Notes under the pieces: model-generated
Told to the model about the DNA's origin: nothing
The model's input: the letters and a program-made list of their open reading frames with translations, nothing else
Database searches by the model: none
Shown here: positions 1-6,262 of the stretch, piece after piece
How positions within the stretch are numbered: position 1 is the stretch's first letter
Layout of the letters: every line of letters begins with the position of its first letter
From: Holosporales bacterium
Lineage (GTDB): Bacteria > Pseudomonadota > Alphaproteobacteria > UBA3830 > JAIRMZ01
Direction of reading: 5' to 3'
DNA length: 11,384 nt
NCBI GenBank assembly: GCA_031255325.1
Contig: JAIRST010000063.1
Location: 1-11,384, forward strand
Translations under genes and position numbers: made by a program

Positions 1-106
1 GCTTGTTTAGCGCAGAGGTATCCAACCAACAAGCGGTAGCCATAACAGGACCCGCCAGAGCTCCACATCCAACTTCGTCAATACCTACGATGAAAGAAGA
101 TGTCAT
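1..106 (-). CDS. rnhB: Ribonuclease HII, N-terminal 35 codons (runs off the window)
   Basis: RNase HII cleaves the RNA strand of RNA-DNA hybrids and removes single ribonucleotides misincorporated in DNA. The visible start reads MTSSFIVGIDEVGCGALAGP, followed by VMATACWLD, which matches the family N-terminus: the metal-binding Asp-Glu pair in 'GIDEVG' (D10, E11) and the 'LAGPV' turn. The rest of the protein lies outside the window. The ATG (106-104) overlaps the stop codon of the uracil-DNA glycosylase gene in an ATGA, and I see no clear Shine-Dalgarno, so it is probably translated by coupling. One oddity is that the usual Gly-Arg-Gly after the DE pair reads Gly-Cys-Gly. Identity is confident despite the truncation, because the whole first motif is present. 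Confidence 0.9.
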   Translation of the reverse strand, partial: MTSSFIVGIDEVGCGALAGPVMATACWLDTSALNK

Positions 107-840
107 GTAAGATTCTGCAATTTTTTATGAATAGCAAGAAAATCCTGCCAAGATTCCTTTTTCCGGCTGGGTGAACGGAGCAAAAAAGCAGGATGATATG
201 TTGGGAGTATCGAAATGCCCCCTTCATACTCGAACCATCTACCGCGCAGACGCATAATGCCCTCTTGCCGAGATAATAGCGCTTTTACCGCGGTACCTCC
301 TACAAGACATAAGATACGAGGAGAAACAAGCGCAATATGCTTGCGGACAAAAGGAAGGAAAAGCGTCATCTCTTCCGTCGTTGGCGTTCGGTTTCCTGGA
401 GGACGCCAAGGTAAAATATTAGTGATATACACATGCGTTCGATCTAATCCGATGACCGCCAGCATTTTATCGAGCAGCTGCCCGCTGACACCAACAAATG
501 GCCGACCGAGCCGATCTTCATCCGCTCCAGGAGCTTCCCCAACAAACATTACTTGAGCTTTTGAATTGCCTTCACCGAATACAAGGTTGGTTGCTGTTTT
601 TTTTAAAGGAGAACCATCAAACGCCATTAGCGCTTCACGTAGATCGGCAAAAGACGCGATGGAATCGAGGGATGACGCGTGATGTAACAATGGAGCTTGC
701 ATCTCCTGTGTTTTAGAGATCGTAGCGCAAGACACCGACACACTCTCTCCAGTTAAGTTTTGTGGCGTTGAAGAAAGGACATGCTCAACACCACAAAATA
801 GCGACCATTCTATAAAAGAACGTTTCTTGTCATTCTGCAT
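103..840 (-). CDS. Uracil-DNA glycosylase, family 4 type (alphaproteobacterial form without Fe-S cysteines)
   Basis: This enzyme removes uracil from DNA to start base-excision repair. Motif 1 is GEAPGADED (101-109), followed by GRPFVGVSGQLLDKML, then ITNILPWRPPGNR (139-151), and the C-terminal motif TYHPAFLLR (214-222) that binds the extrahelical base. Length, 245 aa, is normal for the family with a variable N-terminus of about 70 residues. Family-4 enzymes usually hold a 4Fe-4S cluster on four cysteines. Here the expected first pair is FDGSPLKKT (74-82) and the 'KCRPPGNR' cysteine is Trp145, so the cluster ligands are absent, which I believe is typical of the alphaproteobacterial subgroup. 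The ATG at 840 is preceded in frame by TGA, and only a weak GAG lies nearby. The stop overlaps the rnhB start, so the two form an operon. No activity can be proved from sequence. Confidence 0.9.
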   Translation of the reverse strand: MQNDKKRSFIEWSLFCGVEHVLSSTPQNLTGESVSVSCATISKTQEMQAPLLHHASSLDSIASFADLREALMAFDGSPLKKTATNLVFGEGNSKAQVMFVGEAPGADEDRLGRPFVGVSGQLLDKMLAVIGLDRTHVYITNILPWRPPGNRTPTTEEMTLFLPFVRKHIALVSPRILCLVGGTAVKALLSRQEGIMRLRGRWFEYEGGISILPTYHPAFLLRSPSRKKESWQDFLAIHKKLQNLT

Positions 841-1045
841 TTCTACTCATTGTTCAAGCCTTGCTCCTTGAAATAAGAGCTCTACTTTAAATCTTATGCT
901 TTAGCCTTACAGGCGTCGAGTTTTTTGTTAACTCATATGATTTTTACTTGTAGAAAGAGTTTTTGTTTGGTATATAGGAAAATTTAGTATGAAGTTCTAT
1001 CACACTTCAGTTTTTTATAGCAGCAAATGATAAAGGTTATTCGTT
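841..1045. other. Divergent intergenic region between the glycosylase and the PagL-like gene
   Basis: The two flanking genes diverge, so both promoters should lie here. For the minus strand the best guess is a TCGACG/TAAGAT pair 17 nt apart within about 890-920, which is weak. An AAGGAG sits at 869-864 on the minus strand but is 23 nt from the glycosylase ATG and leads to no open frame. On the plus strand there is a short hairpin followed by T6 (separate entry). I see no coding remnant. Confidence 0.4.
990..1016 (+). terminator. Short hairpin plus T6, terminator- or attenuator-like, in the leader of the PagL-like gene
   Basis: TGAAGT (990-995) and ACTTCA (1004-1009) are perfect inverse complements with an 8-nt loop, followed by G and six T. 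It lies only 16 nt upstream of the AAAGG ribosome site of the gene at 1046. The stem is A/T-rich and short, so it may be fortuitous. If the promoter lies further left, this would be an attenuator rather than a terminator of an upstream gene, because the upstream gene points away. Confidence 0.25.
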
Positions 1046-1612
1046 ATGTCTAAAAAATTTTATAAGCTTATTTTTAGCGTTACATTTTTAATAATGTCTT
1101 TTGCAAATGGTGCGCCCAATACGATATTTGATAAATATGAAAATCAATTTGTGTTTCACGTGAGTCAAAGTATTAAAAAAGGAAAACTCGACAGTAAACA
1201 AGATAGGTTCGAAACACTATACAACCTTATGCTGCAATACAGCCAACCAAATGACTGTTTTCGTCTATTCGGAAGAAGGAATTTTGAAATAATAGCTTTT
1301 ATAGGTGGGCAAGCAAAGAAAGTGAATTATTCGAAATACAACCAAATGCTTATGGGTATATCGCAAGATATATATTTTCCAATAGCGGAACATTTCTACT
1401 TTGGCGCTGGCTTAGGTGGTTACATTAAGACAAAAGTAACAGATAGGATAAGTTCCATTGTTACGTTTGGAGAGAAATTTTTTATAGGCTATCAATTTAA
1501 TGATAAACGTATAATTACTGAATTATATATTAAGCATTTTTCCAATGGCAAATTAACCCCCATCAATAAAGGGCAAAATTTTGTTGGATTTGCTATGCTA
1601 TATAATTTTTAA
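1046..1612 (+). CDS. PagL-like outer-membrane lipid A deacylase / acyloxyacyl hydrolase family protein
   Basis: This is a 188-aa exported protein. Residues 1-22 form a signal peptide: basic MSKKFYK, a hydrophobic stretch, and a probable cut near NGA/PN. The rest alternates short polar and aromatic segments ending in an aromatic residue (LYNF), as expected of a small outer-membrane beta-barrel. Near the C-terminus, ELYIKHFSNGKL then TPINKGQNFVGF matches the His-x-Ser-Asn signature of PagL-type 3-O-deacylases (His164, Ser166). The acidic member of the PagL triad is not obvious: the position about 12 residues after the Ser is Asn178. The family removes an ester-linked acyl chain from lipid A in the outer leaflet. 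AAAGG lies 9 nt before the ATG. The gene stands alone, opposite to its neighbours, and is far more AT-rich (18 G/C in bases 1321-1380), which suggests acquisition or relaxed constraint. Family assignment is fairly good; activity is uncertain. Confidence 0.65.
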   Translation: MSKKFYKLIFSVTFLIMSFANGAPNTIFDKYENQFVFHVSQSIKKGKLDSKQDRFETLYNLMLQYSQPNDCFRLFGRRNFEIIAFIGGQAKKVNYSKYNQMLMGISQDIYFPIAEHFYFGAGLGGYIKTKVTDRISSIVTFGEKFFIGYQFNDKRIITELYIKHFSNGKLTPINKGQNFVGFAMLYNF

Positions 1613-1615
1613 CAA

Positions 1616-1650
1616 AGGCTCCATTGATAATAATAGCCTATCTATTTTAT
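1616..1650 (+). terminator. Possible weak intrinsic terminator after the PagL-like gene
   Basis: AGGCT (1616-1620) and AGCCT (1635-1639) are inverse complements with a 14-nt loop, four bases after the stop codon, followed by ATCTATTTTAT. The stem is only 5 bp and the T-run is interrupted, so this is tentative. Confidence 0.25.
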
Positions 1651-1708
1651 CATATTTATAAACTTATTATTGATCTTAAATTGTAAGTGCTTAAAATTTT
1701 TCGAAACA

Positions 1709-1872
1709 TTCCCTAAAATCTATTCCGTCGTGTACTTTAAAAACAAGGAACTGACACCCGTATCGGATTTTAGAGGGATTGAAGGGAAATTTTTAAATAT
1801 CATTATTAAATCGTAACGGAATTTTTGGATTTGATAAAGGAAATCGCATGATGCAAAATCAGATATAGGTGT
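1709..1872. repeat. Cluster of imperfect inverted repeats in a non-coding gap
   Basis: Between the PagL-like gene and the helicase stop, 1754-1771 (ACACCCGTATCGGATTTT) and 1855-1872 (reverse complement ACACCTATATCTGATTTT) agree at 15 of 18 positions in inverted orientation. A second pair, TAAAATC (1714-1720) and GATTTTA (1766-1772), shares the same core. The gap 1613-1891 otherwise holds no convincing gene. The arrangement could be a decayed miniature element or an RNA structure; no flanking target duplication is seen. Confidence 0.35.
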
Positions 1873-1891
1873 TAGTCTCAAAAATAATACA

Positions 1892-3868
1892 TTAGAAATA
1901 GCGTTTTTTATCCTCTGGTCGATGTTGGTTTTCTTCCCAGGAAATGCCTCCCAAAAGCTCGATATTATTACGGTCTAGCTCACTTATAAACCGCGATGGC
2001 ATTGTCGTTTGCCATTGACTGTGCATTTGTCGTTGGCGTGCAAAAGTAATGGTAGCTAAGCGTTTAGCACGGGTTAAGCCCACATAGGCTAAACGACGTT
2101 CTTCATCAAGCCCTCCTTCATCAATAGCACGCGGATGAGGAAATAATCCCTCTTCCCAACCACACAGGAATACCGCTTCAAATTCCAGCCCTTTTGCGCC
2201 ATGTAAAGTAATAATACTGATAAAATCCTTATCTTGAGATGGGGTAGACTCGGAAACGAGGCTGATATGATCCAAAAAATCTTTCAGAACAGGAAAATCC
2301 GCAAGAGCGCGCACGAATTCATCCAAGTTTTCCAAGCGCCCTTCAGCTTCGGACGTTTTCTCTGCCTGCAACATGGCACGATACCCCGATTCTGCTAAAA
2401 GGCCTTTTAAAAGCTCTGCAGAGGGTAAAACATTGATTTTATCATGCCAACGCGTGATAAGCTCTACAAACGCGCATAAATGATGTTCTGCTCCTGTGTA
2501 CAAAGCAGGGTCTTTTGTGACAACAAAATGTGCAGCCTCAAACAAAGAGCACCGTTGCTCTTGGCTGATCGTATATAATTTTTGTAAGAACGCTTTGCCT
2601 AAGCCGCGCTTAGGCACATTCAGAACACGTTCAAAGGCTAAACTATCGTGAGGAATGGCGATAACGCGCAAATAAGCCAATGCGTCACGAATTTCTAAAC
2701 GCTCATAGAATCGGATATTGCCCACAATGCGATACGGTAGTCCTAAGGCAATAAAAACTTCCTCGAATTCTCGTGTTTGAAAACCTGCGCGCACCAGTAT
2801 AGCTATTTCCGCAAAAGACCCCCCCCGATTTCTCAAGCGCAGAATATCCTGTGCCACAAACTGAGCTTCTTCAATACTGCGCCAATGTCCCTTTAAACGC
2901 ACAAGATTGCCACCAGAAACACACGTCCAGAGCGTTTTTCCAAGTCGTTCCGTATTTTTTTGAATAAGGGAATCAGCTACTGCTAAAATAGGGATTGTGG
3001 AACGGTAATTCTGCTCTAACCGGACGATATGGGCATGAGGAAAATCTCTTTCGAAATTCAAGATATTATCAATTTCTGCTCCACGCCAACTATAGATGGA
3101 TTGATCATCGTCTCCGACGCAGCAAAGAGTCTCCCCCGTTGGCGCGAGAAGTTTTAAAAATTTATATTGAACAGCATTCGTATCTTGATACTCATCCACA
3201 AGCACATGGCGAAACTGGCCTTGGAATTGCGCTAAGACAGATTCATGCGATTCGAATAGCTGCACAACCTTCAATAACAGATCCCCAAAATCCATGGAAT
3301 TAAATCGACGCAAAGCCTCCTCATAAGCGACATACAAAGGAAAAATGCCTTTATAACGTTCATACAAATAAGGGGCAAGTTCAAGATCAATGCACGTTAA
3401 ACCGCGATCTTTCCAACGACTAATGACGTTTAAAGCTAATGTGGGAGCTGGTGCCTTCCCTCCTCTTCCCTCTTTTAAAATCTGTTTAATAAGGCGCAGC
3501 TGATCATCTGTATTAAGGATCGTAAAATCTGAATCATAACCAATAAGGGACGCATAACGACGTAAAATACGATTGCAAATAGCATGAAATGTTCCAAGCC
3601 AAACGCTTTCAGTATTGTCTCCTGCTAGGGCTTGCGTTCGTTGACGCATCTCCGCAGCCGCTTTGTTGCTGAACGTTACAGCTAAAATTTCTTGTGGATC
3701 GGCATAAGCCTTTTTTAAAAGATACGCTAAACGTGTTGTAAGGACACGTGTTTTTCCCGTTCCCGCACCCGCAAGAACTAGCAAAGGAACACCAAGTGTT
3801 ATAACGGCATCCCGCTGCTCTGGATTTAAAGAAGAAAGGAAATTTGCCTCGCCATAAAAGTCTTGCGT
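1892..3868 (-). CDS. uvrD: UvrD/PcrA-type superfamily 1A DNA helicase, apparently starting at ACG
   Basis: This is a 3'-5' DNA helicase of repair and replication restart. Counting from the proposed start there are 658 residues. The Q-motif region is SSLNPEQRDA, Walker A is AGAGTGKT (33-40), motif II is VDEYQD (224-229), motif III is GDDDQSIYSWRGA (252-264), motif IV is QNYRS, motif V is ITLHGAKGLEF, and motif VI is EERRLAYVGLTRAK (589-602). The set is complete. The frame is open back to a TAG at 3871-3869, yet no ATG, GTG or TTG occurs before a TTG at 3784, which would remove the conserved N-terminus. AAGGAG (3882-3877) with an 8-nt spacer points at ACG (3868-3866), giving (M)QDFYGEANFLSSLNPEQ. 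So either ACG initiates or an ATG has been lost. The AAGGAG lies 3 nt past the fabF stop, so the gene ends that operon. A run of eight G at 2826-2819 lies in the frame. Confidence 0.9.
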   Translation of the reverse strand, partial: TQDFYGEANFLSSLNPEQRDAVITLGVPLLVLAGAGTGKTRVLTTRLAYLLKKAYADPQEILAVTFSNKAAAEMRQRTQALAGDNTESVWLGTFHAICNRILRRYASLIGYDSDFTILNTDDQLRLIKQILKEGRGGKAPAPTLALNVISRWKDRGLTCIDLELAPYLYERYKGIFPLYVAYEEALRRFNSMDFGDLLLKVVQLFESHESVLAQFQGQFRHVLVDEYQDTNAVQYKFLKLLAPTGETLCCVGDDDQSIYSWRGAEIDNILNFERDFPHAHIVRLEQNYRSTIPILAVADSLIQKNTERLGKTLWTCVSGGNLVRLKGHWRSIEEAQFVAQDILRLRNRGGSFAEIAILVRAGFQTREFEEVFIALGLPYRIVGNIRFYERLEIRDALAYLRVIAIPHDSLAFERVLNVPKRGLGKAFLQKLYTISQEQRCSLFEAAHFVVTKDPALYTGAEHHLCAFVELITRWHDKINVLPSAELLKGLLAESGYRAMLQAEKTSEAEGRLENLDEFVRALADFPVLKDFLDHISLVSESTPSQDKDFISIITLHGAKGLEFEAVFLCGWEEGLFPHPRAIDEGGLDEERRLAYVGLTRAKRLATITFARQRQMHSQWQTTMPSRFISELDRNNIELLGGISWEENQHRPEDKKRYF

Positions 3869-3876
3869 CTATGCAT

Positions 3877-3882
3877 CTCCTT
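3877..3882 (-). promoter_or_regulatory. Ribosome binding site pointing to an ACG codon
   Basis: AAGGAG on the minus strand, 8 nt before ACG at 3868. The same AAGGAG with the same 8-nt spacing precedes the ATG of acpP in this window, which supports 3868 as the intended start of the helicase. An ATG directly abutting the site (3876-3874) has no spacer and runs to a stop after 16 codons in another frame. Confidence 0.55.
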
Positions 3883-3885
3883 AAA

Positions 3886-5160
3886 TTACCGAGAGAAAGC
3901 TCGGAAAACCAAGCTTACATTTGTTCCACCAAAACCAAAAGAATTACTCATCGCTACAGCCAAGCGGCGCTCTTTAGCAACACAAGGAACAAGCTCCATC
4001 GTATTTTCCGCGGGAGGCGTACGCAAATTAAGCGTAGGAGGAACAATCCCTGTGCACAAGGCCTTAATGCAAAACACGGCTTCTACAGCCCCAGATGCCC
4101 CTAAAAGATGCCCAATGGATGATTTCGTGGAAGACATCCACGCTTTAGGCTTTTCTCCGAACAAGCGTTGGACTCCAAAAAGTTCCGCTTTATCCCCAAT
4201 AGGGGTCGATGTGCCGTGCGCATTGATATAATCTACATCTTGTGGCGTAATTGCAGCAGAAGCTAACGCCGCTTTCATCGCACGATACGCACCGTCTCCA
4301 TCTGAAGCGGGAGACGTAATATGATAAGCATCACCAGAAAGCCCATACCCAATAACCTCGGCATAAATAGGAACTCCACGCCGTCGCGCATGCTCCAGTT
4401 CCTCTAGAACAAGAATACCAGCACCTTCGCCGACGACAAAACCATCTCGCTCTGCATCCCAAGGACGAGAAGCTTCCGACGGACGATCATTAAAATGCGT
4501 TGACAAGGCACGTACTGCCGCAAATCCTGCGACACCAAGTCGACAAACGGCTCCTTCTGCTCCGCCTGCGATAATAACATCCGCTAAGTTATTCCGTATC
4601 AAATGAAAAGCATCTCCTATAGCATGCGCTCCCGCAGAACATGCGGTCGCAGCTGCATGATTGGGACCTTTGAACCCATAGCGAATAGCGATATGCCCTG
4701 CCGCCAGGTTAATAAGGCAAGCAGGAATAAAAAACGGATTCACACGACGCGCTCCGCGTTCATGTAACGTTATAGATGTGTTACAGATTGTCTCGAGACC
4801 GCCGACTCCAGATCCTACCAAAACACCGGTACGTTCCTTTTCAGCCTCTGAAGGCGTTTCCCATCCTGCATCACGCACAGCTTCCACAGCTGCTGCTAAA
4901 CCATACAAGATGAAATGATCCATCTTACGTTGATCTTTCTCAGGGATTATGTTTGAAGGATCGAAATTTTCTCCCGCACTCCCCTCCCCTATCCTTTCCC
5001 ATCGCACGAATCCAGCAACTTTCGATGGTAAATCGCTTGTATCAAAGGCATCAATCGATCGAATCCCAGAATCCCCTTTAATAAGGCGATCCCAAGTCTT
5101 TTCGGCAGAATAGGCCAAAGGACTGATGCATCCTAAACCTGTAACTACAACCCGACGCAT
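3886..5160 (-). CDS. fabF: 3-oxoacyl-[acyl-carrier-protein] synthase II (KAS II)
   Basis: FabF condenses malonyl-ACP with a growing acyl-ACP, the elongation step of type II fatty-acid synthesis in the cytoplasm. It has 424 residues, normal for an alphaproteobacterial FabF. The Cys-His-His triad is complete: Cys174 in ATACSAGAHA, His315 in INAHGTSTP, and His351 in KSSIGHLLGASGA with the usual Lys346. The C-terminal glycine-rich loop is NSFGFGGTN. The ATG at 5160 begins MRRVVVTGLGCISPL, the standard N-terminus. It lies 20 nt downstream of acpP, its substrate carrier, and the two are surely cotranscribed; the ribosome site is weak. Downstream the expected mltG is replaced by the helicase. Confidence 0.97.
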   Translation of the reverse strand: MRRVVVTGLGCISPLAYSAEKTWDRLIKGDSGIRSIDAFDTSDLPSKVAGFVRWERIGEGSAGENFDPSNIIPEKDQRKMDHFILYGLAAAVEAVRDAGWETPSEAEKERTGVLVGSGVGGLETICNTSITLHERGARRVNPFFIPACLINLAAGHIAIRYGFKGPNHAAATACSAGAHAIGDAFHLIRNNLADVIIAGGAEGAVCRLGVAGFAAVRALSTHFNDRPSEASRPWDAERDGFVVGEGAGILVLEELEHARRRGVPIYAEVIGYGLSGDAYHITSPASDGDGAYRAMKAALASAAITPQDVDYINAHGTSTPIGDKAELFGVQRLFGEKPKAWMSSTKSSIGHLLGASGAVEAVFCIKALCTGIVPPTLNLRTPPAENTMELVPCVAKERRLAVAMSNSFGFGGTNVSLVFRAFSR

Positions 5161-5180
5161 TATCGTTACTTTCTGGGGAA

Positions 5181-5420
5181 CTATTTCGTCGTATGCGCTT
5201 CGAGAAAGGATATAGCATCCCCAACCGTAACCATTTTTGTTTGGTCATCATCAGGAATAGAAATACCAAACTTTTCTTCAAATTCCATGACCAACTCAAC
5301 AGTATCCAAACTATCCGCCCCTAGATCATCTATAAAACGCGCGTTATCTGTTACTTTCTCGGCATCAACATTTAATTTATCAATAACAATTTTACGAACT
5401 CGATCCGCTACAGCTGACAT
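5181..5420 (-). CDS. acpP: Acyl carrier protein
   Basis: This small acidic four-helix protein carries acyl chains as thioesters on a phosphopantetheine arm. It has 79 residues, with the attachment site Ser37 in LGADSLDTVELVMEFEEKF, the signature of helix II. It serves fatty-acid and lipid A synthesis. The start is well fixed: ATG at 5420 with AAGGAG at 5434-5429, 8 nt away. It is followed closely by fabF, as in most bacteria, but the gene before it is an enoyl-CoA hydratase, where fabG would be expected. A promoter may lie in the 81-nt gap upstream. Confidence 0.98.
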   Translation of the reverse strand: MSAVADRVRKIVIDKLNVDAEKVTDNARFIDDLGADSLDTVELVMEFEEKFGISIPDDDQTKMVTVGDAISFLEAHTTK

Positions 5421-5428
5421 TACATCTG

Positions 5429-5434
5429 CTCCTT
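5429..5434 (-). promoter_or_regulatory. Strong ribosome binding site of acpP
   Basis: AAGGAG, 8 nt before the acpP ATG. It is one of the best Shine-Dalgarno sites in the window, in keeping with the high expression expected of ACP, and serves as the local reference for the helicase start. Confidence 0.8.
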
Positions 5435-5461
5435 ACTTACTAACATAAAAAGACCGCCCAG

Positions 5462-5490
5462 AGGGTAGCTTAAAGTTATCCTTCTGTCAC
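5462..5490 (-). promoter_or_regulatory. Possible promoter before acpP
   Basis: On the minus strand GTGACA (5490-5485) is followed after 17 nt by TACCCT (5467-5462). The first box is close to TTGACA; the second matches TATAAT at only three positions. It would give acpP-fabF a transcript of their own with a leader of about 35 nt. A CCC/GGG mini-hairpin followed by CTTTTTAT overlaps the -10, so the stretch might instead be a weak terminator after the hydratase gene. Confidence 0.25.
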
Positions 5491-5501
5491 GCCCTTTTGT
5501 C

Positions 5502-6254
5502 TTACTTTTTTAGAAAGCGTTTTGTGCGTATTGCTTTCTCATGTGTAGAAAGTGCCATCAGGAACAGCTGACGTTCCAGCTCAAGGCCGACGGAAAGAGG
5601 TGTTTCTCCGCTATAAGAAAGCGCTTTCTTGATGAGCTGCAAACTAGATCGTGGTTGCATACTGATTTTTTGGGCAAGCGCAAGAACCGTTTCTTTTAAA
5701 GCAGATTCTGCGACCACCTGATTTAAAATCCCCATAGCTCGCGCCTCATGCGCTGTTATGAAGCGTCCCGTGTAACACAGTTCTGAAGCACGATAAGCTC
5801 CTATTAAGCGCACTAATTTTTGCGTTCCTCCTAGACCTGGCAGCAAGCCCCATGAAACTTCAGGAAAACCGAACTGCGCCGTCTCAGCTGCAACAATAAG
5901 GTCACACATTAAGGCTACCTCAAACCCGCCTCCCAACGCATATCCTGAAACCGCTGCAATGGTTGGAAGAGGAAAATGCGCCAGTTGCCGCCACATAGGC
6001 CCTAAGTACGCCGTATTCAATGCTTGTTCCGTCGTCATTTCGGCTACTTCTGTCAAATCAACCCCGGCAGCGAAGGTCTGGTTTGCTCCTGATAAAACAA
6101 TAACCTGAACATGGGGATGTTTTTGTAACATTTGCAAATGCTTTTCCAGCGCGGCCATGATAGAACTACTCAATGCATTGCGCTTTTCCGGCACATCAAA
6201 CGTAAGCCAAGCAACCGCCTCATCACATAGAAAATCACAAGTTACCGTCACCAC
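5502..6254 (-). CDS. Enoyl-CoA hydratase / crotonase-family protein
   Basis: Crotonase-fold enzymes hydrate 2-enoyl-CoA or carry out related acyl-CoA chemistry. It has 250 residues, a little short of typical hydratases. The oxyanion-hole segment AAGVDLTEV (62-70) and GYALGGGFEVALMCD are present. Both catalytic glutamates of true hydratases are kept: Glu112 in GGGFEVA and Glu132 in FGFPEVSWGLLPGLGGTQ. This favours a genuine hydratase over an isomerase or decarboxylase relative, though the substrate cannot be told. The start is GTG; two GTG codons lie in tandem (6254 and 6251). AAAGG (6264-6260), which overlaps the upstream stop codon, is 5 nt from the first and 8 nt from the second, so 6251 may be the real one. 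It lies between the glycosyltransferase and acpP and is probably cotranscribed with the former. Confidence 0.9.
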   Translation of the reverse strand: MVTVTCDFLCDEAVAWLTFDVPEKRNALSSSIMAALEKHLQMLQKHPHVQVIVLSGANQTFAAGVDLTEVAEMTTEQALNTAYLGPMWRQLAHFPLPTIAAVSGYALGGGFEVALMCDLIVAAETAQFGFPEVSWGLLPGLGGTQKLVRLIGAYRASELCYTGRFITAHEARAMGILNQVVAESALKETVLALAQKISMQPRSSLQLIKKALSYSGETPLSVGLELERQLFLMALSTHEKAIRTKRFLKK

Positions 6255-6262
6255 TTTTTCCT

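Noticed and set aside
215..716. Plus-strand open frames of 113 and 72 codons
   Set aside because: They are antisense to the uracil-DNA glycosylase, whose motifs cover the same bases.
1637..1816. A plus-strand stretch open for 59 codons ending in TAA, with a plausible-looking end (ELTPVSDFRGIEGKFLNI)
   Set aside because: It has no ATG and no ribosome site, the first half is low-complexity AT-rich, and part of it is accounted for by the inverted repeats. A gene remnant is possible but unsupported.
3844..4231. Plus-strand open frames of 86 and 122 codons
   Set aside because: They are antisense to the end of fabF, where the catalytic and glycine-loop motifs fix the true frame.
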